Source of the DNA: JAMLIN01 sp041676645
GTDB taxonomy: Bacteria; Pseudomonadota; Gammaproteobacteria; Burkholderiales; Burkholderiaceae_E
Reading direction: 5' to 3'
Assembly: GCA_041676645.1 (NCBI GenBank)
Contig: JBAYRO010000005.1
Coordinates: forward strand, 12,484 to 76,483
DNA length: 64,000 nucleotides
Shown: positions 41,579 to 51,663 of the stretch, one piece after another
Position numbering within the stretch: position 1 is the stretch's first letter
How the letters are laid out: the number at the start of each line of letters is the position of its first letter
Notes under the pieces: generated by a model
The model's database searches: none
The model's input: the letters and a program-made list of their open reading frames with translations, nothing else
Told to the model about the DNA's origin: nothing
Made by a program: the position numbers and the translations under genes

Positions 41579-44500
41579 GCGAGGACCGGGCGAACGACCT
41601 GCCGGCGCTGTCGATCCGCCGGCCCTGGCTGGTCGTGGTGATGAACCTGCTGATCATGCTCGCCGGCATCGGGGCATTGCGCGGCATCGAGATCCGGGAA
41701 CTGCCCAACATCGACCGGCCGGTGGTCGCGGTCCGCGCCGACTATCCGGGCGCGGCTCCCGAAACACTCGACTCCGAGGCGACGCGGCTGATCGAGGGCG
41801 CCGCCGCCCGGGTCCCCGGCGTGCACACGGTGCGCTCGGCCAGCGAGGAAGGCAACCTGCGCGTGATCATCGAGTTCCGGCCCGATGTCGATCTCGTGGA
41901 CGCCGCCAACGATGTTCGTGACGCGGTTGCCCGCATCGAACGCGACCTGCCCGAGAACATCGAGAACCTGATCATCGTCAAGGCGGACGCCGACGCCGAA
42001 CCGGTGATGCAGCTGGCGGTCTCGAGCACCGAACTCGCGATCGACGAGCTCACCCGCACGATCGATGAACAGATCGAACCCGAGCTCGTCTCGGTCACGG
42101 GCGTGGCCGATGTGGTCGCCTTCGGCGGACGCGAACGGGTGATGCGGGTGCGCATCGACCCGGCGCGACTCGCGGCCCGCGGCCTTGCGGTCGACGATGT
42201 CGCGCGGGTGCTGCGCACCGCGCGCGCCGACATTCCAGCCGGCAGCCTCGAGTCGGACGATGTCGAAGTGCTGGTGCGCGCCGACGCCTCGGCCGCCGAC
42301 CCGGCGGCGATCGAAGCGCTGCGCCTGAGTCCCGGCGTGCGCCTGGGCGACGTCGCCGATGCCTTCTTCTCACCCGCCGATCCGGTCTCCTACGTCAGGC
42401 TCGACGGGCGCACGGTGGTCAACCTCGGCGTGCTGCGCCAGGCCCAGTCCAACAGCGTCGAGATCTCGGCGGGGGTGCGGCGCGCCATCGAACGCTTCAA
42501 CCGCGACAATCCGTCGATGTCGGTCTCGGTGGTCTCCGACGAGGCGATCTTCATCGAAGGGGCGATCGAGGAAGTCCGGTTCAGCCTGCTCCTGGCGGTG
42601 GTGATCGTGATCGCCGTGGTCGGGCTCTTCCTCGGGCGCTGGCGTTCGACCCTCATCCCGGCGGTATCGATACCGGTCTCGCTGATCGGCACGCTGGCGG
42701 CGATCTGGCTGCTGGGGTATTCACTCAACCTGCTCACGCTCCTCGCCCTGGTGCTGGCCAGCGGCCTGGTCGTCGACGACACGATCGTGGTCCTGGAGAA
42801 CATCATGCGTCGGCGCGCCCAGGGCCTGGGCCCACGGGCGGCGGCGGTGCTCGGCACCCGCGAGGTCTTCTTCGCGGTGATGGCCACCACGGCCACCCTG
42901 GCCGCCGTCTTCATCCCGATCTCCTTCCTGCCGTCGCTGACCGGCCGCCTGTTCGCCGAGTTCGGCTTCGTCATGGCGATCGCGGTCGCCCTGTCCTCGT
43001 TCGTCGCCCTCACCCTCGCTCCGATGATCGCCGCCCGGCTGCCCGGGGATCGGCCACCGGGACGGATCGAACGCGGACTGGCCGCCGTCGGCCGCCCCTT
43101 CGTCCGCCTCTACGAACGCAGCCTCGGATACGCCTTGCGCCACGCGTGGTGGGTGCTCGCGATCTGCATCGTCCTGGCGCTGCTCGCACTGCTCGGGTTC
43201 GGGCGGCTCGCGCAGCAGCTCACCCCTGCCGAGGATCGTGGGGTGCTCATCGTCCGGCTCACCGGGCCCGACGGCAGCAGCCTCGCCTACATGGACCGCC
43301 AGCTCGAACGCGCGCTGGCGACCGTCACACCCTTGCGCGACGAGGGCCTGGCCACCACGATCTACACGATCACCGGCCGCTGGGACCTGAACCGGGTCGA
43401 GATCGTCGCGCCGCTGGTCGACTGGGACGAGCGGGACCCGAGCCAGCAGGCACTCGCGGCGCGGGTGATGGACGAACTCGCCGAGCTGCCGGGCGCGCGG
43501 GCGCAGATCCGCAGCGGCACGAGCCTCGGTGCCGGCACCGGCGACGGCAGCATCCAGATGGCGATCACCGGCGACGACCATCCCACCATCGCGACCATGG
43601 CCTTCGAGTTCGCGGCGGCCATCGACCGCGAGTTGCCCGGGATCGCCGACATCCATGTCGACTGGCAGGCAACACAGCCGCAGCTCGGCCTGCGGGTCGA
43701 TCGCGAACGCGCCGAGGAGCTGGGCGTCGGGGTCGAAAGCATCGACATCACCCTGCGGGCGCTGGTCGACGGCGCCGAGGTCAGCGAGATCAACGTCGGT
43801 GATCGCGCCGTGCCGGTCTTCGTGCAGTCGAACCGGCGCGGCACGATCGATCCCGAGGACCTGCTGATGTACCGGGTGCGCGCGGGCGACGGCCGCCTCG
43901 TGCCGCTCGCGCAGTTCGTCCGCTTCGAACAGGGCGCGATTCCGGCCGAGCTGCCGCGCTACGCACAGCGTCGGGCGGTCCAGGTCAACGCCATCCCGCA
44001 CGACGACTATCCACTCGGGCGGGCGGTCGAGGATCTGCGCCGGATCGCCGAGCGCGAGCTGCCCGAATCGATGGGCCTGGTCTTTCGCGGCGATGCCGCG
44101 ACCTTCGAGGAAAGCGAGCGCGACATGCAGCTCACGTTCGCGCTGGCGATGCTGGTCGTGTTCCTGGTGCTGGTCGCGCAGTTCGAGAGTCTCACCAGCG
44201 CGACGGTGGTGACCCTGACGGTGCCCTTCGGGCTTGCGGCGGCGGTCTTCGCGCTGCTGGCGGGCGGCATCTCGCTCAACATCTACAGCCAGATCGGCCT
44301 CCTGCTGCTGATCGGCGTCATGGCCAAGAACAGCATCCTGATGGTGGAGTTCGCCGACCAGTTGCGCGACCGCGGCCTGTCGGTCGCCGACGCCGCGCTG
44401 CAGGCCGCGACCATCCGCCTGCGACCGATCCTGATGACCATGGCCTCCACGGTGCTGGGGGCCGTGCCCCTGGTCATCGCCAGCGGCGCCGGCGCCGAGG

Positions 44501-44709
44501 CGCGGGTAGCGATCGGCACGGTGATCTTCGGCGGCCTGTCGTTCGCGGCTCTCTTCACGCTGTTCCTGACGCCGGTCATCTACCTCGGCCTGGCCCGCTT
44601 CTCGAAGCCACGGGCGCATCATGGCGAAGCGCTCGCGCACGAACTCGATGCGGCGGACCACATGCCCGGCGCTGCGCCCACTGACGGCCTGCACGGCGGC
44701 TCGCCATGA
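41575..44709 (+). CDS. RND efflux pump permease (AcrB/MexB-like)
   Basis: This is the inner-membrane proton-driven pump, 1044 residues. It has twelve membrane helices with two large periplasmic domains, as in HAE1 pumps. The proton relay is intact: Asp-Asp in ASGLVVDDTIVVLENI (about residues 400-405) and Lys in GVMAKNSILMVEFAD (near 915). It overlaps the adaptor stop (ATGA) and the outer-membrane gene start. No local repressor gene (TetR or similar) is seen. Confidence 0.94.
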   Translation: MSEDRANDLPALSIRRPWLVVVMNLLIMLAGIGALRGIEIRELPNIDRPVVAVRADYPGAAPETLDSEATRLIEGAAARVPGVHTVRSASEEGNLRVIIEFRPDVDLVDAANDVRDAVARIERDLPENIENLIIVKADADAEPVMQLAVSSTELAIDELTRTIDEQIEPELVSVTGVADVVAFGGRERVMRVRIDPARLAARGLAVDDVARVLRTARADIPAGSLESDDVEVLVRADASAADPAAIEALRLSPGVRLGDVADAFFSPADPVSYVRLDGRTVVNLGVLRQAQSNSVEISAGVRRAIERFNRDNPSMSVSVVSDEAIFIEGAIEEVRFSLLLAVVIVIAVVGLFLGRWRSTLIPAVSIPVSLIGTLAAIWLLGYSLNLLTLLALVLASGLVVDDTIVVLENIMRRRAQGLGPRAAAVLGTREVFFAVMATTATLAAVFIPISFLPSLTGRLFAEFGFVMAIAVALSSFVALTLAPMIAARLPGDRPPGRIERGLAAVGRPFVRLYERSLGYALRHAWWVLAICIVLALLALLGFGRLAQQLTPAEDRGVLIVRLTGPDGSSLAYMDRQLERALATVTPLRDEGLATTIYTITGRWDLNRVEIVAPLVDWDERDPSQQALAARVMDELAELPGARAQIRSGTSLGAGTGDGSIQMAITGDDHPTIATMAFEFAAAIDRELPGIADIHVDWQATQPQLGLRVDRERAEELGVGVESIDITLRALVDGAEVSEINVGDRAVPVFVQSNRRGTIDPEDLLMYRVRAGDGRLVPLAQFVRFEQGAIPAELPRYAQRRAVQVNAIPHDDYPLGRAVEDLRRIAERELPESMGLVFRGDAATFEESERDMQLTFALAMLVVFLVLVAQFESLTSATVVTLTVPFGLAAAVFALLAGGISLNIYSQIGLLLLIGVMAKNSILMVEFADQLRDRGLSVADAALQAATIRLRPILMTMASTVLGAVPLVIASGAGAEARVAIGTVIFGGLSFAALFTLFLTPVIYLGLARFSKPRAHHGEALAHELDAADHMPGAAPTDGLHGGSP

Positions 44710-46148
44710 GCCACCGTCGACCCGGACCGCCCGGCATGCCGCCTCGCGCACTGCGAACCGCGTTCCTCGCGACGCTGTCGGCGCTGGCGGGCGCATGCGC
44801 CACCGATCCAGCGCCGATCGCCGCACCGACACTGGGCATCGGCACCAGCGACACCTATGTGGCGGCACTCGCCGATGCGCCCAGGCCCGGGCCCGAGGAC
44901 CTGTTCTGGTGGCGTCGCTTCGATGATCCGGCACTGGCGGAATGGGTCGAGCGGGCCCTCGTCGGCAGCCCGGACATCGCGATCGCCCGGGAACGGGTGA
45001 TCCAGGCCCAGGCCCTGCTCGACGGCGCCCGGGCGCGGCGCTCACCGGTGATCGGCGCGCAGTTGCGCTCCGCGCTCGGCTCTCGCGGCGCCGGTTCGCG
45101 CGGCAGCGATCCGCGCGCGAGCCTTGCCCTGGACTGGGACACCGATCTCTGGGGCGGGCTGCGCCAGGCGCAGCGCTCGGCCGCCGCCGGCGTGCTGCGC
45201 AGCACGCATCTCGAACAGGCGAGCCGGCTCGCGATCGCCGGCATCACCGCCCGGGCCGTCGTCGAGTGGCGGGAAGCGCTCGCCGACCTCGCCGCGCTCG
45301 CCGACGCCCTCGCCCTGCAGAACGATGTGCTGGCGGTGGCGCGTGTCCGGGTCGAGGCCGGCCTTTCGCCGCGGCTCGATGTCGAGCGCGCCCAGGCCGA
45401 AGTCGCCGCCGTCGAGGCCGAGATCGCGCGCGCCGGGATCCGCTCGCAACAGGCGCGGACAGCGCTCCAGGTGCTCGCCGGCGAACGGCCCCATGCCGGG
45501 GCGAATCCCCCGGCTGGCGGCGGTGTCGCGGGATCGGGGGAGCCGGCAACGGCAGTGCCCGCCCTGCGCGGCGCCCTGCCCGTCGGCCGGCCGGCGGACC
45601 TGCTGCGCCTGCGCCCCGATCTGCGCGCCGCCGAGGAGGACCTGGTGGCCGCGAGCGCCGAAGTCGGCGTGGCGCGGGCCGAACTGCTGCCGCGACTCGG
45701 CCTGCAAGGCACGATCGGGCTCGCCTCGGACAGCGGGATCCTCGACCTCGTGACCGCCAGCATCGCGGCACTGCTCGATGTCGCGCTGTTCGACGGTGGC
45801 GAGCGACGCGCCGGCATCGATGCGGCCGAATCACGCGCGCGCGAAGCGGGCCAGGTCTATCGCCAGACCCTGCTGCAGGCGCTCGAGCAGATCGAGTCCG
45901 CCCTGGTGGCCGCGCAGGGCACCGAAGGCGAAATCGAGGCGCTCGAGCGCGGCATCGCCGCGGCGCATGCGGCGGTGGCGCAGGCGCGCTCGCTGTACTC
46001 GGCCGGCCTGTCGGGCCTGCTCGATGTGCTCGATGCCCGCCGTACCGCCCTCGCCCAGCACCGCCAGTTGCTGCGCGCCCGCGGCGACGCCGCGCGCCAG
46101 GCGATCGCGGTGTTCGAGGCGATGGGATTGATCGGCGAGTCGGGCTGA
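44706..46148 (+). CDS. Outer-membrane efflux lipoprotein (OprM/NodT family)
   Basis: This is the outer-membrane channel of the triad, 480 residues: lipobox LAGACAT (Cys near residue 32), then two repeated halves each with long helices (WVERALVGSPDIAIARERVIQAQA, given as PDIAIARERV; and RPDLRAAEEDLVAASAEVGVARAELLP in the second half, given as RPDLRAAEEDL). The turn DALALQNDVLAVARVRVEAGL and the C-terminal YSAGLSGLLDVLDAR segment are family-typical. The start overlaps the pump gene. A hairpin CCGCGC/GCGCGG (46184-46200) follows. Confidence 0.93.
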   Translation: MSHRRPGPPGMPPRALRTAFLATLSALAGACATDPAPIAAPTLGIGTSDTYVAALADAPRPGPEDLFWWRRFDDPALAEWVERALVGSPDIAIARERVIQAQALLDGARARRSPVIGAQLRSALGSRGAGSRGSDPRASLALDWDTDLWGGLRQAQRSAAAGVLRSTHLEQASRLAIAGITARAVVEWREALADLAALADALALQNDVLAVARVRVEAGLSPRLDVERAQAEVAAVEAEIARAGIRSQQARTALQVLAGERPHAGANPPAGGGVAGSGEPATAVPALRGALPVGRPADLLRLRPDLRAAEEDLVAASAEVGVARAELLPRLGLQGTIGLASDSGILDLVTASIAALLDVALFDGGERRAGIDAAESRAREAGQVYRQTLLQALEQIESALVAAQGTEGEIEALERGIAAAHAAVAQARSLYSAGLSGLLDVLDARRTALAQHRQLLRARGDAARQAIAVFEAMGLIGESG

Positions 46149-46226
46149 AATGAATCCGCCAGCCCCGCTATCGCTCGATTCGGCCGCGCTCCCGGCGCGG
46201 TCGGACGCCGCTGACCGGGTCCGGGA

Positions 46227-47252
46227 CTACTCGTCGGATGCCGGGTCGATCGCGTCGTCGACGATCTCGGATTCCACCCGGTTGCGCCCCGCGCTCTTGG
46301 CGCGATAGAGCGCCCGGTCGGCGGCGGCGAACAGCGACCGCTCGGAATGCAGTCCCTGCGAGAGCAGCGTGGCGGCGCCGACGCTGACGGTCACCGGGGC
46401 GTCGGTCGCACCGTGCAGCATGCCGAGTTCGACGACCGACTCGCGGATGCCGCTGGCGACCCGCCCGGCGGCATCGGCGGCGGTATCGCCGAGGATCAGC
46501 GCGAACTCGTCGCCGCCGAGCCGCGCCGCGAGATCGCCCGGGCGCCGGGCATACCCGGCCAGCACTTCGGCCACCCGCACCAGGCATTCGTCGCCCGCCA
46601 CATGCCCGTGCCAGTCGTTGAACTCCTTGAAGAAATCCACATCGAGTTCGATCAGGCTGACCGGCGTACGACGACGAACCGCGCGGCGCACCTCGTTGGC
46701 GAGTGTTTCCTCGAAATGACGCCGGTTCGCCAGGCCGGTCAGGGAATCATGGCGCGACAGGTGCAGCGCCTCCTCCTCGGCATGGCGGCGCTCGGTGATG
46801 TCGAAGTGCGAGCTGACGTACAGCGGCCTGCGTGTGTTCTCGAGGCGGCTGACGCGCATCACATACCAGCGATCGCGATCACCGGCCCGCATCGGATACT
46901 CGACCCGCACGGTGGCCTGCCGTCCGCCCAGCGCCTTGAGGACGCCCCTGGCCGCCTCGGCGCCCTGCCGGGCGCCGCTGGCGCTGGTCGCCTCCAGAAG
47001 GTCGAGATAGCTGCTGCCGACTGCGAGCAATTCGGAAGGGATCCCGCTCTCGCGGGCGAACCGCCGCCAGGCGGCGTTGACATCGACGATCCGCGCGTCC
47101 CGATCGATGATCGCGATGTGCTCGCCCAGGGAATCGATCACCAGGGTATGCAAGGCACTGCGGTCTCGAATCGGCACGGATCTGCGCTCCAGGGGATTTC
47201 GCTTCCCGGGGAAACGACCAGGCGGATTGGCAAGGCGTCCGTACGTCTTCAT
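46227..47252 (-). CDS. PAS-GGDEF diguanylate cyclase (copy 1)
   Basis: This is a 341-residue cyclic-di-GMP synthase: N-terminal PAS-like sensor (about 25-160; IAIIDRDARIVDVNAAWRRF and a PAC region ending SSHFDITERRHAEEE) and a GGDEF domain (about 165-325). The active site is RLGGDEFALIL, and the inhibitory RxxD site (RPGD) lies five residues before it, so feedback control is likely. No membrane helix. It is a paralogue of the gene at 48259-49251. Ribosome site ggggga before the ATG at 47252. Confidence 0.93.
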   Translation of the reverse strand: MKTYGRLANPPGRFPGKRNPLERRSVPIRDRSALHTLVIDSLGEHIAIIDRDARIVDVNAAWRRFARESGIPSELLAVGSSYLDLLEATSASGARQGAEAARGVLKALGGRQATVRVEYPMRAGDRDRWYVMRVSRLENTRRPLYVSSHFDITERRHAEEEALHLSRHDSLTGLANRRHFEETLANEVRRAVRRRTPVSLIELDVDFFKEFNDWHGHVAGDECLVRVAEVLAGYARRPGDLAARLGGDEFALILGDTAADAAGRVASGIRESVVELGMLHGATDAPVTVSVGAATLLSQGLHSERSLFAAADRALYRAKSAGRNRVESEIVDDAIDPASDE

Positions 47253-47346
47253 GCTCGATCCCCCGTGCGTCGCGTCCGTCGATGCCATTCGGCAACAATC
47301 ATGCCCCGGTACCAGCAATGGCCGTGCCCAGGGACTGCGATCGCAC

Positions 47347-48213
47347 TCAGGCCTTGCGGAACCTGAGGGTCATGCGGTCGGACTCGCCGATCGCCAGGAA
47401 GCGCGCGCGGTCGACCTCCCTGCCGCGCAGGGTGGGTGGCAGCGACCAGACCCCGTGCGGATGATTCCCGGTATCCCGCGGATTGGCATTGACCTCGCTG
47501 CGCGCCTCCAGGACGAAGCCGGCAGCGTGGGCGCGCGCGATGACGAAGGCTTCGCTCATGTAGCCGCTGTCGATCATCTCCCCGACCGATGTCTCGGGCG
47601 AGGCACGATGCTCGACGACGCCGAGAACGCCGCCCGGGGCGAGCACGCCATGGAAAGCGCGCATGCTGTGGTCGAGATGGCCGGCCTTCATCCAGTTGTG
47701 CAGATTGCGGAAGGTCAGCACCATGTCGGCGCCGCCACTCGGTTCGATGCCTCGAAAGCCGTGGTCGGGGCCGGGCTGCTCACCGACGATGACGCGATCG
47801 AAGACCCCGGGATCGGCCGCCAGTCGGGCGTCGAAACGCTCGCGGGAACGCCGCTGGTACTCCGATCCGCCCGAACGTGCATGGTGGGCGGCATGGAGCC
47901 GGCCCCGCTCCCGCAGGTAGGGTGCGAGGATCTCGGTGTACCAGCCGGCGCCCGGTGCGATCTCGACGACATCCATCTCGGGAGCGATACCGAAGAAACG
48001 CAAGGTTTCATAGGGATTGCGGGCGCCATCGCGCGCCCGCGCGGCGGGCGCGCGGTGCCGACCGGCGATCGCCGCGGCAAGCCGCGCATCGTGCGGCTCC
48101 GCGGCGCGGTTCGCGGCGCGCACCATTGCCGGCGCGGACATGCCGAGCGCGCAGGCGATCGCGAAGCGGCGACGCGCGGGGCACGGGACCAGGGTGGCAA
48201 CAGGCATCGACAT
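47347..48213 (-). CDS. Exported class I methyltransferase-like protein
   Basis: This is a 288-residue SAM-dependent methyltransferase fold (VVEIAPGAGWYTEIL at about 83-97, MVLTFRNLHNWMKAG, APGGVLGVVEHRA) behind an N-terminal signal-like segment (RRRFAIACALGMSAPAMVRAA). This suggests a periplasmic protein, as in a known group of COG4798-type methyltransferases. An exported SAM-dependent enzyme is odd because SAM is cytoplasmic. It lies between the two diguanylate cyclase genes in the same direction. Confidence 0.85.
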   Translation of the reverse strand: MSMPVATLVPCPARRRFAIACALGMSAPAMVRAANRAAEPHDARLAAAIAGRHRAPAARARDGARNPYETLRFFGIAPEMDVVEIAPGAGWYTEILAPYLRERGRLHAAHHARSGGSEYQRRSRERFDARLAADPGVFDRVIVGEQPGPDHGFRGIEPSGGADMVLTFRNLHNWMKAGHLDHSMRAFHGVLAPGGVLGVVEHRASPETSVGEMIDSGYMSEAFVIARAHAAGFVLEARSEVNANPRDTGNHPHGVWSLPPTLRGREVDRARFLAIGESDRMTLRFRKA

Positions 48214-48258
48214 CACCGAATCTCGTCATCGAACGGGTCGATGCCCAGTATAGGCAAA

Positions 48259-49251
48259 CTAGGGAACGCGCACCGCCCTCGGGTCGAGACCACCGTCGGC
48301 CCGATTCGGCAGGCCGGTGTCGATCCGATGGTGGACCGCCCGGTTGCGGCCGGCGAGCTTGGCCCGGTACAGCGCCCGATCGGTGACATCGAACAGCTCG
48401 CGCGGTGCCTCTGCCAGCGGCGCTCCGGCGGTGACCGCGCCGACGCTGACCGTGATGGCCTCGCCGGACGGGCGCAGGCTCATGCCGAGCGCCTCGACGG
48501 AACGTCGGATTCCCTGGGCGATCTGCCTGGCCGCCTCGTCGCCGGTCTCGCCGAGGATGAGCGCGAACTCGTCGCCGCCCAGGCGGGCCGCCAGATCGCC
48601 CGGGCGCCGCGAAAATCGCGACAGGACTTCCGCGATGCGCACCAGGCAACGATCGCCGCCCACATGGCCATGGGTGTCGTTGTATTCCTTGAACGAATCG
48701 ACATCGACCACCACCAGGCTGATCGGCGTTCGCTTGCGCATGCTCCGGCGGATCTCGATATCGAGCGTCTCGTCGAAGCGGCGCCGATTGGCGAGGCCGG
48801 TCAGAGGATCATGGTGGGCGAGCTGCCAGGCTTCGTCCTCGGCCCGGCGCCTTGCGGTGATGTCGATGTGCGTCACCACGAACAGGGGTTCGGTTGCCGA
48901 TTCGAGCGGCTTGCCGCGCATCAGCATCCAGCGTCGGGTCCCCGGCCCGTTCATCGGGTACTCGAATCGCAGCTCGCGGCGGCGATCCGCGAGCAGCCGC
49001 TCGATGCCGTGGATCGCCCCGGCGACGTGCCGGTCGCCGGCCACGCCCGAAGCGGCGAGGAGCTCGATATACGGACCGCCCATGCGGGTGAGCCGCGCCG
49101 GCATGCCGAGAAGCCCGGCAAAGCGCAGCCAGGCCGCGTTGAGATCGACGATCGCGCCGGATCGGTCGATGATCGCGACCGGATCGGCCAGTGAATCCAG
49201 CACCAGCGTATGCAGTGCGCTACGGCTTCGCATGGTCTCTCGCTTTCGCAT
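48259..49251 (-). CDS. PAS-GGDEF diguanylate cyclase (copy 2)
   Basis: This is a 330-residue paralogue of the product at 46227-47252, with the same plan: RSALHTLVLDSL start, PAS domain (VAIIDRSGAIVDLNAAWLRF, ending THIDITARRRAEDEA), GGDEF domain with RLGGDEFALIL and the RPGD inhibitory site. An internal ATG at 49233 with a better ribosome site (gagag) is an equally good start. The PAS domains differ enough that the two proteins may respond to different signals. Confidence 0.93.
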   Translation of the reverse strand: MRKRETMRSRSALHTLVLDSLADPVAIIDRSGAIVDLNAAWLRFAGLLGMPARLTRMGGPYIELLAASGVAGDRHVAGAIHGIERLLADRRRELRFEYPMNGPGTRRWMLMRGKPLESATEPLFVVTHIDITARRRAEDEAWQLAHHDPLTGLANRRRFDETLDIEIRRSMRKRTPISLVVVDVDSFKEYNDTHGHVGGDRCLVRIAEVLSRFSRRPGDLAARLGGDEFALILGETGDEAARQIAQGIRRSVEALGMSLRPSGEAITVSVGAVTAGAPLAEAPRELFDVTDRALYRAKLAGRNRAVHHRIDTGLPNRADGGLDPRAVRVP

Positions 49252-49347
49252 GGATCCGAAAGCGCAATATGCGTGCCCGGAGTCCGGGCAAGGAGCGCAA
49301 ATTCCCTGCCCGGTCCCGGTTCAGGCCCTTGAAGGGCCCGGCCGGAT

Positions 49348-50154
49348 TCAGCGCGCCGGCTGGAACACCGGTGCGCGCTTCTCGCGATGCGCCGCGAGGG
49401 TTTCGCGCTGGTTGGGCGAACCGAGCAGCTTCATCTGCTCGACCGATTCGAGGACGAGCGCATCGTGGGCGTTCGCGCATTCGGTATTCCAGATGCGCTT
49501 GGCCGACTCGATCGCGTGCGGGCTGTGGCCGGCGATCTCGCGAGCGGTCGCGTGCGCGGCTTCGTAGGGATCGGCGCACACCCGGGTCGCGAAACCATAG
49601 CCCAGCGCCTCCTCGCCGCTGAAGACCCGGCCGGTGTAGGTGAGCTCGCGAATCACGTCGTCGCGAGCCAGCGTCCTCATCAGCACCGTGCCGGCCATGT
49701 CGGGCACGAGCCCCCAGCGAATCTCCATGATCGACAGCTTCGTTTCGGGATGGATGTAGCGCATGTCCGCCCCGAGCATGATCTGGAAGCCGCCGCCGAA
49801 GGCGACGCCATGCACGGCGGCGATCACCGGTACCGGCATCTCGTGCCAGACCCAGGCCGCGTACTGGGGCTTGTTGGCCGCGCCATGGGTACGCTCGGCC
49901 AGCCGGTCGAGCGGCGGATCGGCGGGCTTGCCGTCGGCGCGGTTGGCGAGCCGGTTGAGATCGATGCCGGCGCAGAAGGCCCGGCCCTCGCCGGAGAGCA
50001 CGACGCAGCGCACCTCCGGATTGCCCGCCACCTCGCGACCTGCGTCGACGAGCGCATCGAACATCGGATCATCGATGGCGTTCATCTTGTCGGTGCGCAC
50101 CATGCGGACATCGGCAACGCCGTTGGCGATGTCGATACGGACTCGATCATTCAT
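49348..50154 (-). CDS. Enoyl-CoA hydratase/isomerase (crotonase family)
   Basis: This is a 268-residue crotonase: the oxyanion-hole region AFCAGIDLNRLA and the second HGVAFGGGFQIMLGADMRY segment are clear, followed by SIMEIRWGLVPDMAGT. One typical catalytic Glu position (family-dependent) reads in EIRWGLVPD. The preferred CoA ester is unknown. Ribosome site aggagac ahead of the ATG at 50154. Confidence 0.9.
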   Translation of the reverse strand: MNDRVRIDIANGVADVRMVRTDKMNAIDDPMFDALVDAGREVAGNPEVRCVVLSGEGRAFCAGIDLNRLANRADGKPADPPLDRLAERTHGAANKPQYAAWVWHEMPVPVIAAVHGVAFGGGFQIMLGADMRYIHPETKLSIMEIRWGLVPDMAGTVLMRTLARDDVIRELTYTGRVFSGEEALGYGFATRVCADPYEAAHATAREIAGHSPHAIESAKRIWNTECANAHDALVLESVEQMKLLGSPNQRETLAAHREKRAPVFQPAR

Positions 50155-50383
50155 TGACTGTCTCCTGGATGGGTTCGCCAGTATCCGCCCGCGATGCGCA
50201 AGCGGTGCAGGTGAAGGATAGCGCAGCGACCCGGCCCACCCCGGGCCGATGAATCCGGACGCCGGCCCGCCCGCCGGGGACTCGTGGCAGGATATGCCCT
50301 GCCTTGCCTCGGTCGCGGCTGCGCCGACGACCGCATCACGCCCGGCTCGCACGGCGCACCCTATGGAACCGGAGACCTCCACG

Positions 50384-51595
50384 ATGCCCGCCCATCCCGC
50401 AAGCGACCAGCCAGCCCCGGCCGAGCCGGCCCGGACCGGTTCCCGATCGCCTCGCCATCCCGTGGACGAGCTGCTCGATTCCCTCGTTGGCAAGCCCGGC
50501 TCGCGCTATCTCCTGCCGACCCCGATCCTGCTGGTCGACCTCGACCGGCTCGAGGCGAACATCCACCGGATGGCGGCGCGGGCTCGCGGCGCCGGTATCG
50601 CGATCAGGCCGCATGCGAAGAGCCACAAGTGCGCCGCGATCGCCCGACGCCAGCTCGAGGCGGGCGCGGCGGGCATCTGCTGCGCCAAGGTCGGCGAAGC
50701 CGAGGCGCTCGCGGCGGCCGGGGTCGGGCCGATCCTGCTCACCTCACCGGTGGTCGGCGCCGACCAGGCCCGCCGGGTCGCGGCGCTCGCCCGCCGGCAT
50801 CCGGGCCTCGCGGCCGTCGTCGACCATCCCGAGCAGGCCCGTGACCTCGCCCGCGCCTGCCAGGGCGGCGCGGCGCCCCTGGCGACGCTCATCGACATCG
50901 ATGTCGGGCTCGCCCGCACCGGCGTCGCCTCGCCGGCCGATGCCCTCGCGCTGGCCGAGGCGATCGCCGCCAGTCCGTCGCTGCATCTCGCCGGAGTGCA
51001 GGGCTACGGCGGCCAGTGGCAGCACATCGCCGGGCTCGCCAAGCGGCGCAGCGCGATCACGACCGGCATGGAGCGCCTCGCCGATGTCGTCGGCGCCCTG
51101 CGCGAAGCCGGCCACGAAGTCCCCTGGGTGAGCGGCGGCGGCACCGGCAGCTTCACCACCGATGTCGACCTCGGTGTGCTCACCGAGGTCCAGCCCGGCT
51201 CCTACATCTTCATGGACTCGCAGTATCGCGATGCGCTCGGCGAGGATGCCGACGGCGAGTTCGAGCAGAGCCTCTTCGTGCAGGCGCGCGTCGTCAGCGC
51301 GAACGCGCCCTCGCACGTGACGGTCGATGCCGGCCTGAAGGCCTTCGCGACCGACGGCCCCCTGCCGCGCCCGGCCACCCCCCGCTACGCCGACTGCCAG
51401 TACTTCTGGTACGGCGACGAGCACGGCGGGCTCGCCCGTCCCGCGCAAGGCGAATCACCGGCGCTTGCCGAGCGCATCGAGTTCATCCCGCCGCACTGCG
51501 ACCCGACGGTGGACCGCTACGACCGCCTCGTCATGGTCCGGGGCGACACCGTCGTCAACGTGGCGCCGATCGAGGCCGCCCGCCGGGCCCAGTAA
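50384..51595 (+). CDS. D-threonine aldolase-type PLP enzyme
   Basis: This is a 403-residue fold-type III PLP enzyme (alanine-racemase-like barrel) with the lysine in IRPHAKSHKCA and the C-terminal metal-binding motif PPHCDPTVDRYD. As I recall the family, the H-x-D spacing is seen in D-threonine aldolases, while D-serine dehydratases have H-x-C. A Pro/Ala-rich stretch of 30 residues precedes the catalytic domain. Start ATG 50384 with ggag at 11 bases. It ends just before the palindrome. Confidence 0.85.
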   Translation: MPAHPASDQPAPAEPARTGSRSPRHPVDELLDSLVGKPGSRYLLPTPILLVDLDRLEANIHRMAARARGAGIAIRPHAKSHKCAAIARRQLEAGAAGICCAKVGEAEALAAAGVGPILLTSPVVGADQARRVAALARRHPGLAAVVDHPEQARDLARACQGGAAPLATLIDIDVGLARTGVASPADALALAEAIAASPSLHLAGVQGYGGQWQHIAGLAKRRSAITTGMERLADVVGALREAGHEVPWVSGGGTGSFTTDVDLGVLTEVQPGSYIFMDSQYRDALGEDADGEFEQSLFVQARVVSANAPSHVTVDAGLKAFATDGPLPRPATPRYADCQYFWYGDEHGGLARPAQGESPALAERIEFIPPHCDPTVDRYDRLVMVRGDTVVNVAPIEAARRAQ

Positions 51596-51597
51596 CG

Positions 51598-51663
51598 AAA
51601 ATGAAAAAATGGGGTCAGACACGATTATGAACATAATCGTGTCTGACCCCATTTTTCCATTTT
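51598..51663. repeat. Palindrome, 25 perfect base pairs plus 6 more (REP-like)
   Basis: Arms 51605-51629 and 51632-51656 are exact reverse complements around a two-base loop; after one mismatch the stem continues for six more pairs to 51598/51663. It contains the same AATGGGGTCAGAC core as the element at 4390-4455 but a different apex. It fills the whole gap between the stop codon of the D-threonine aldolase gene and that of the convergent acetyltransferase gene. Confidence 0.8.
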
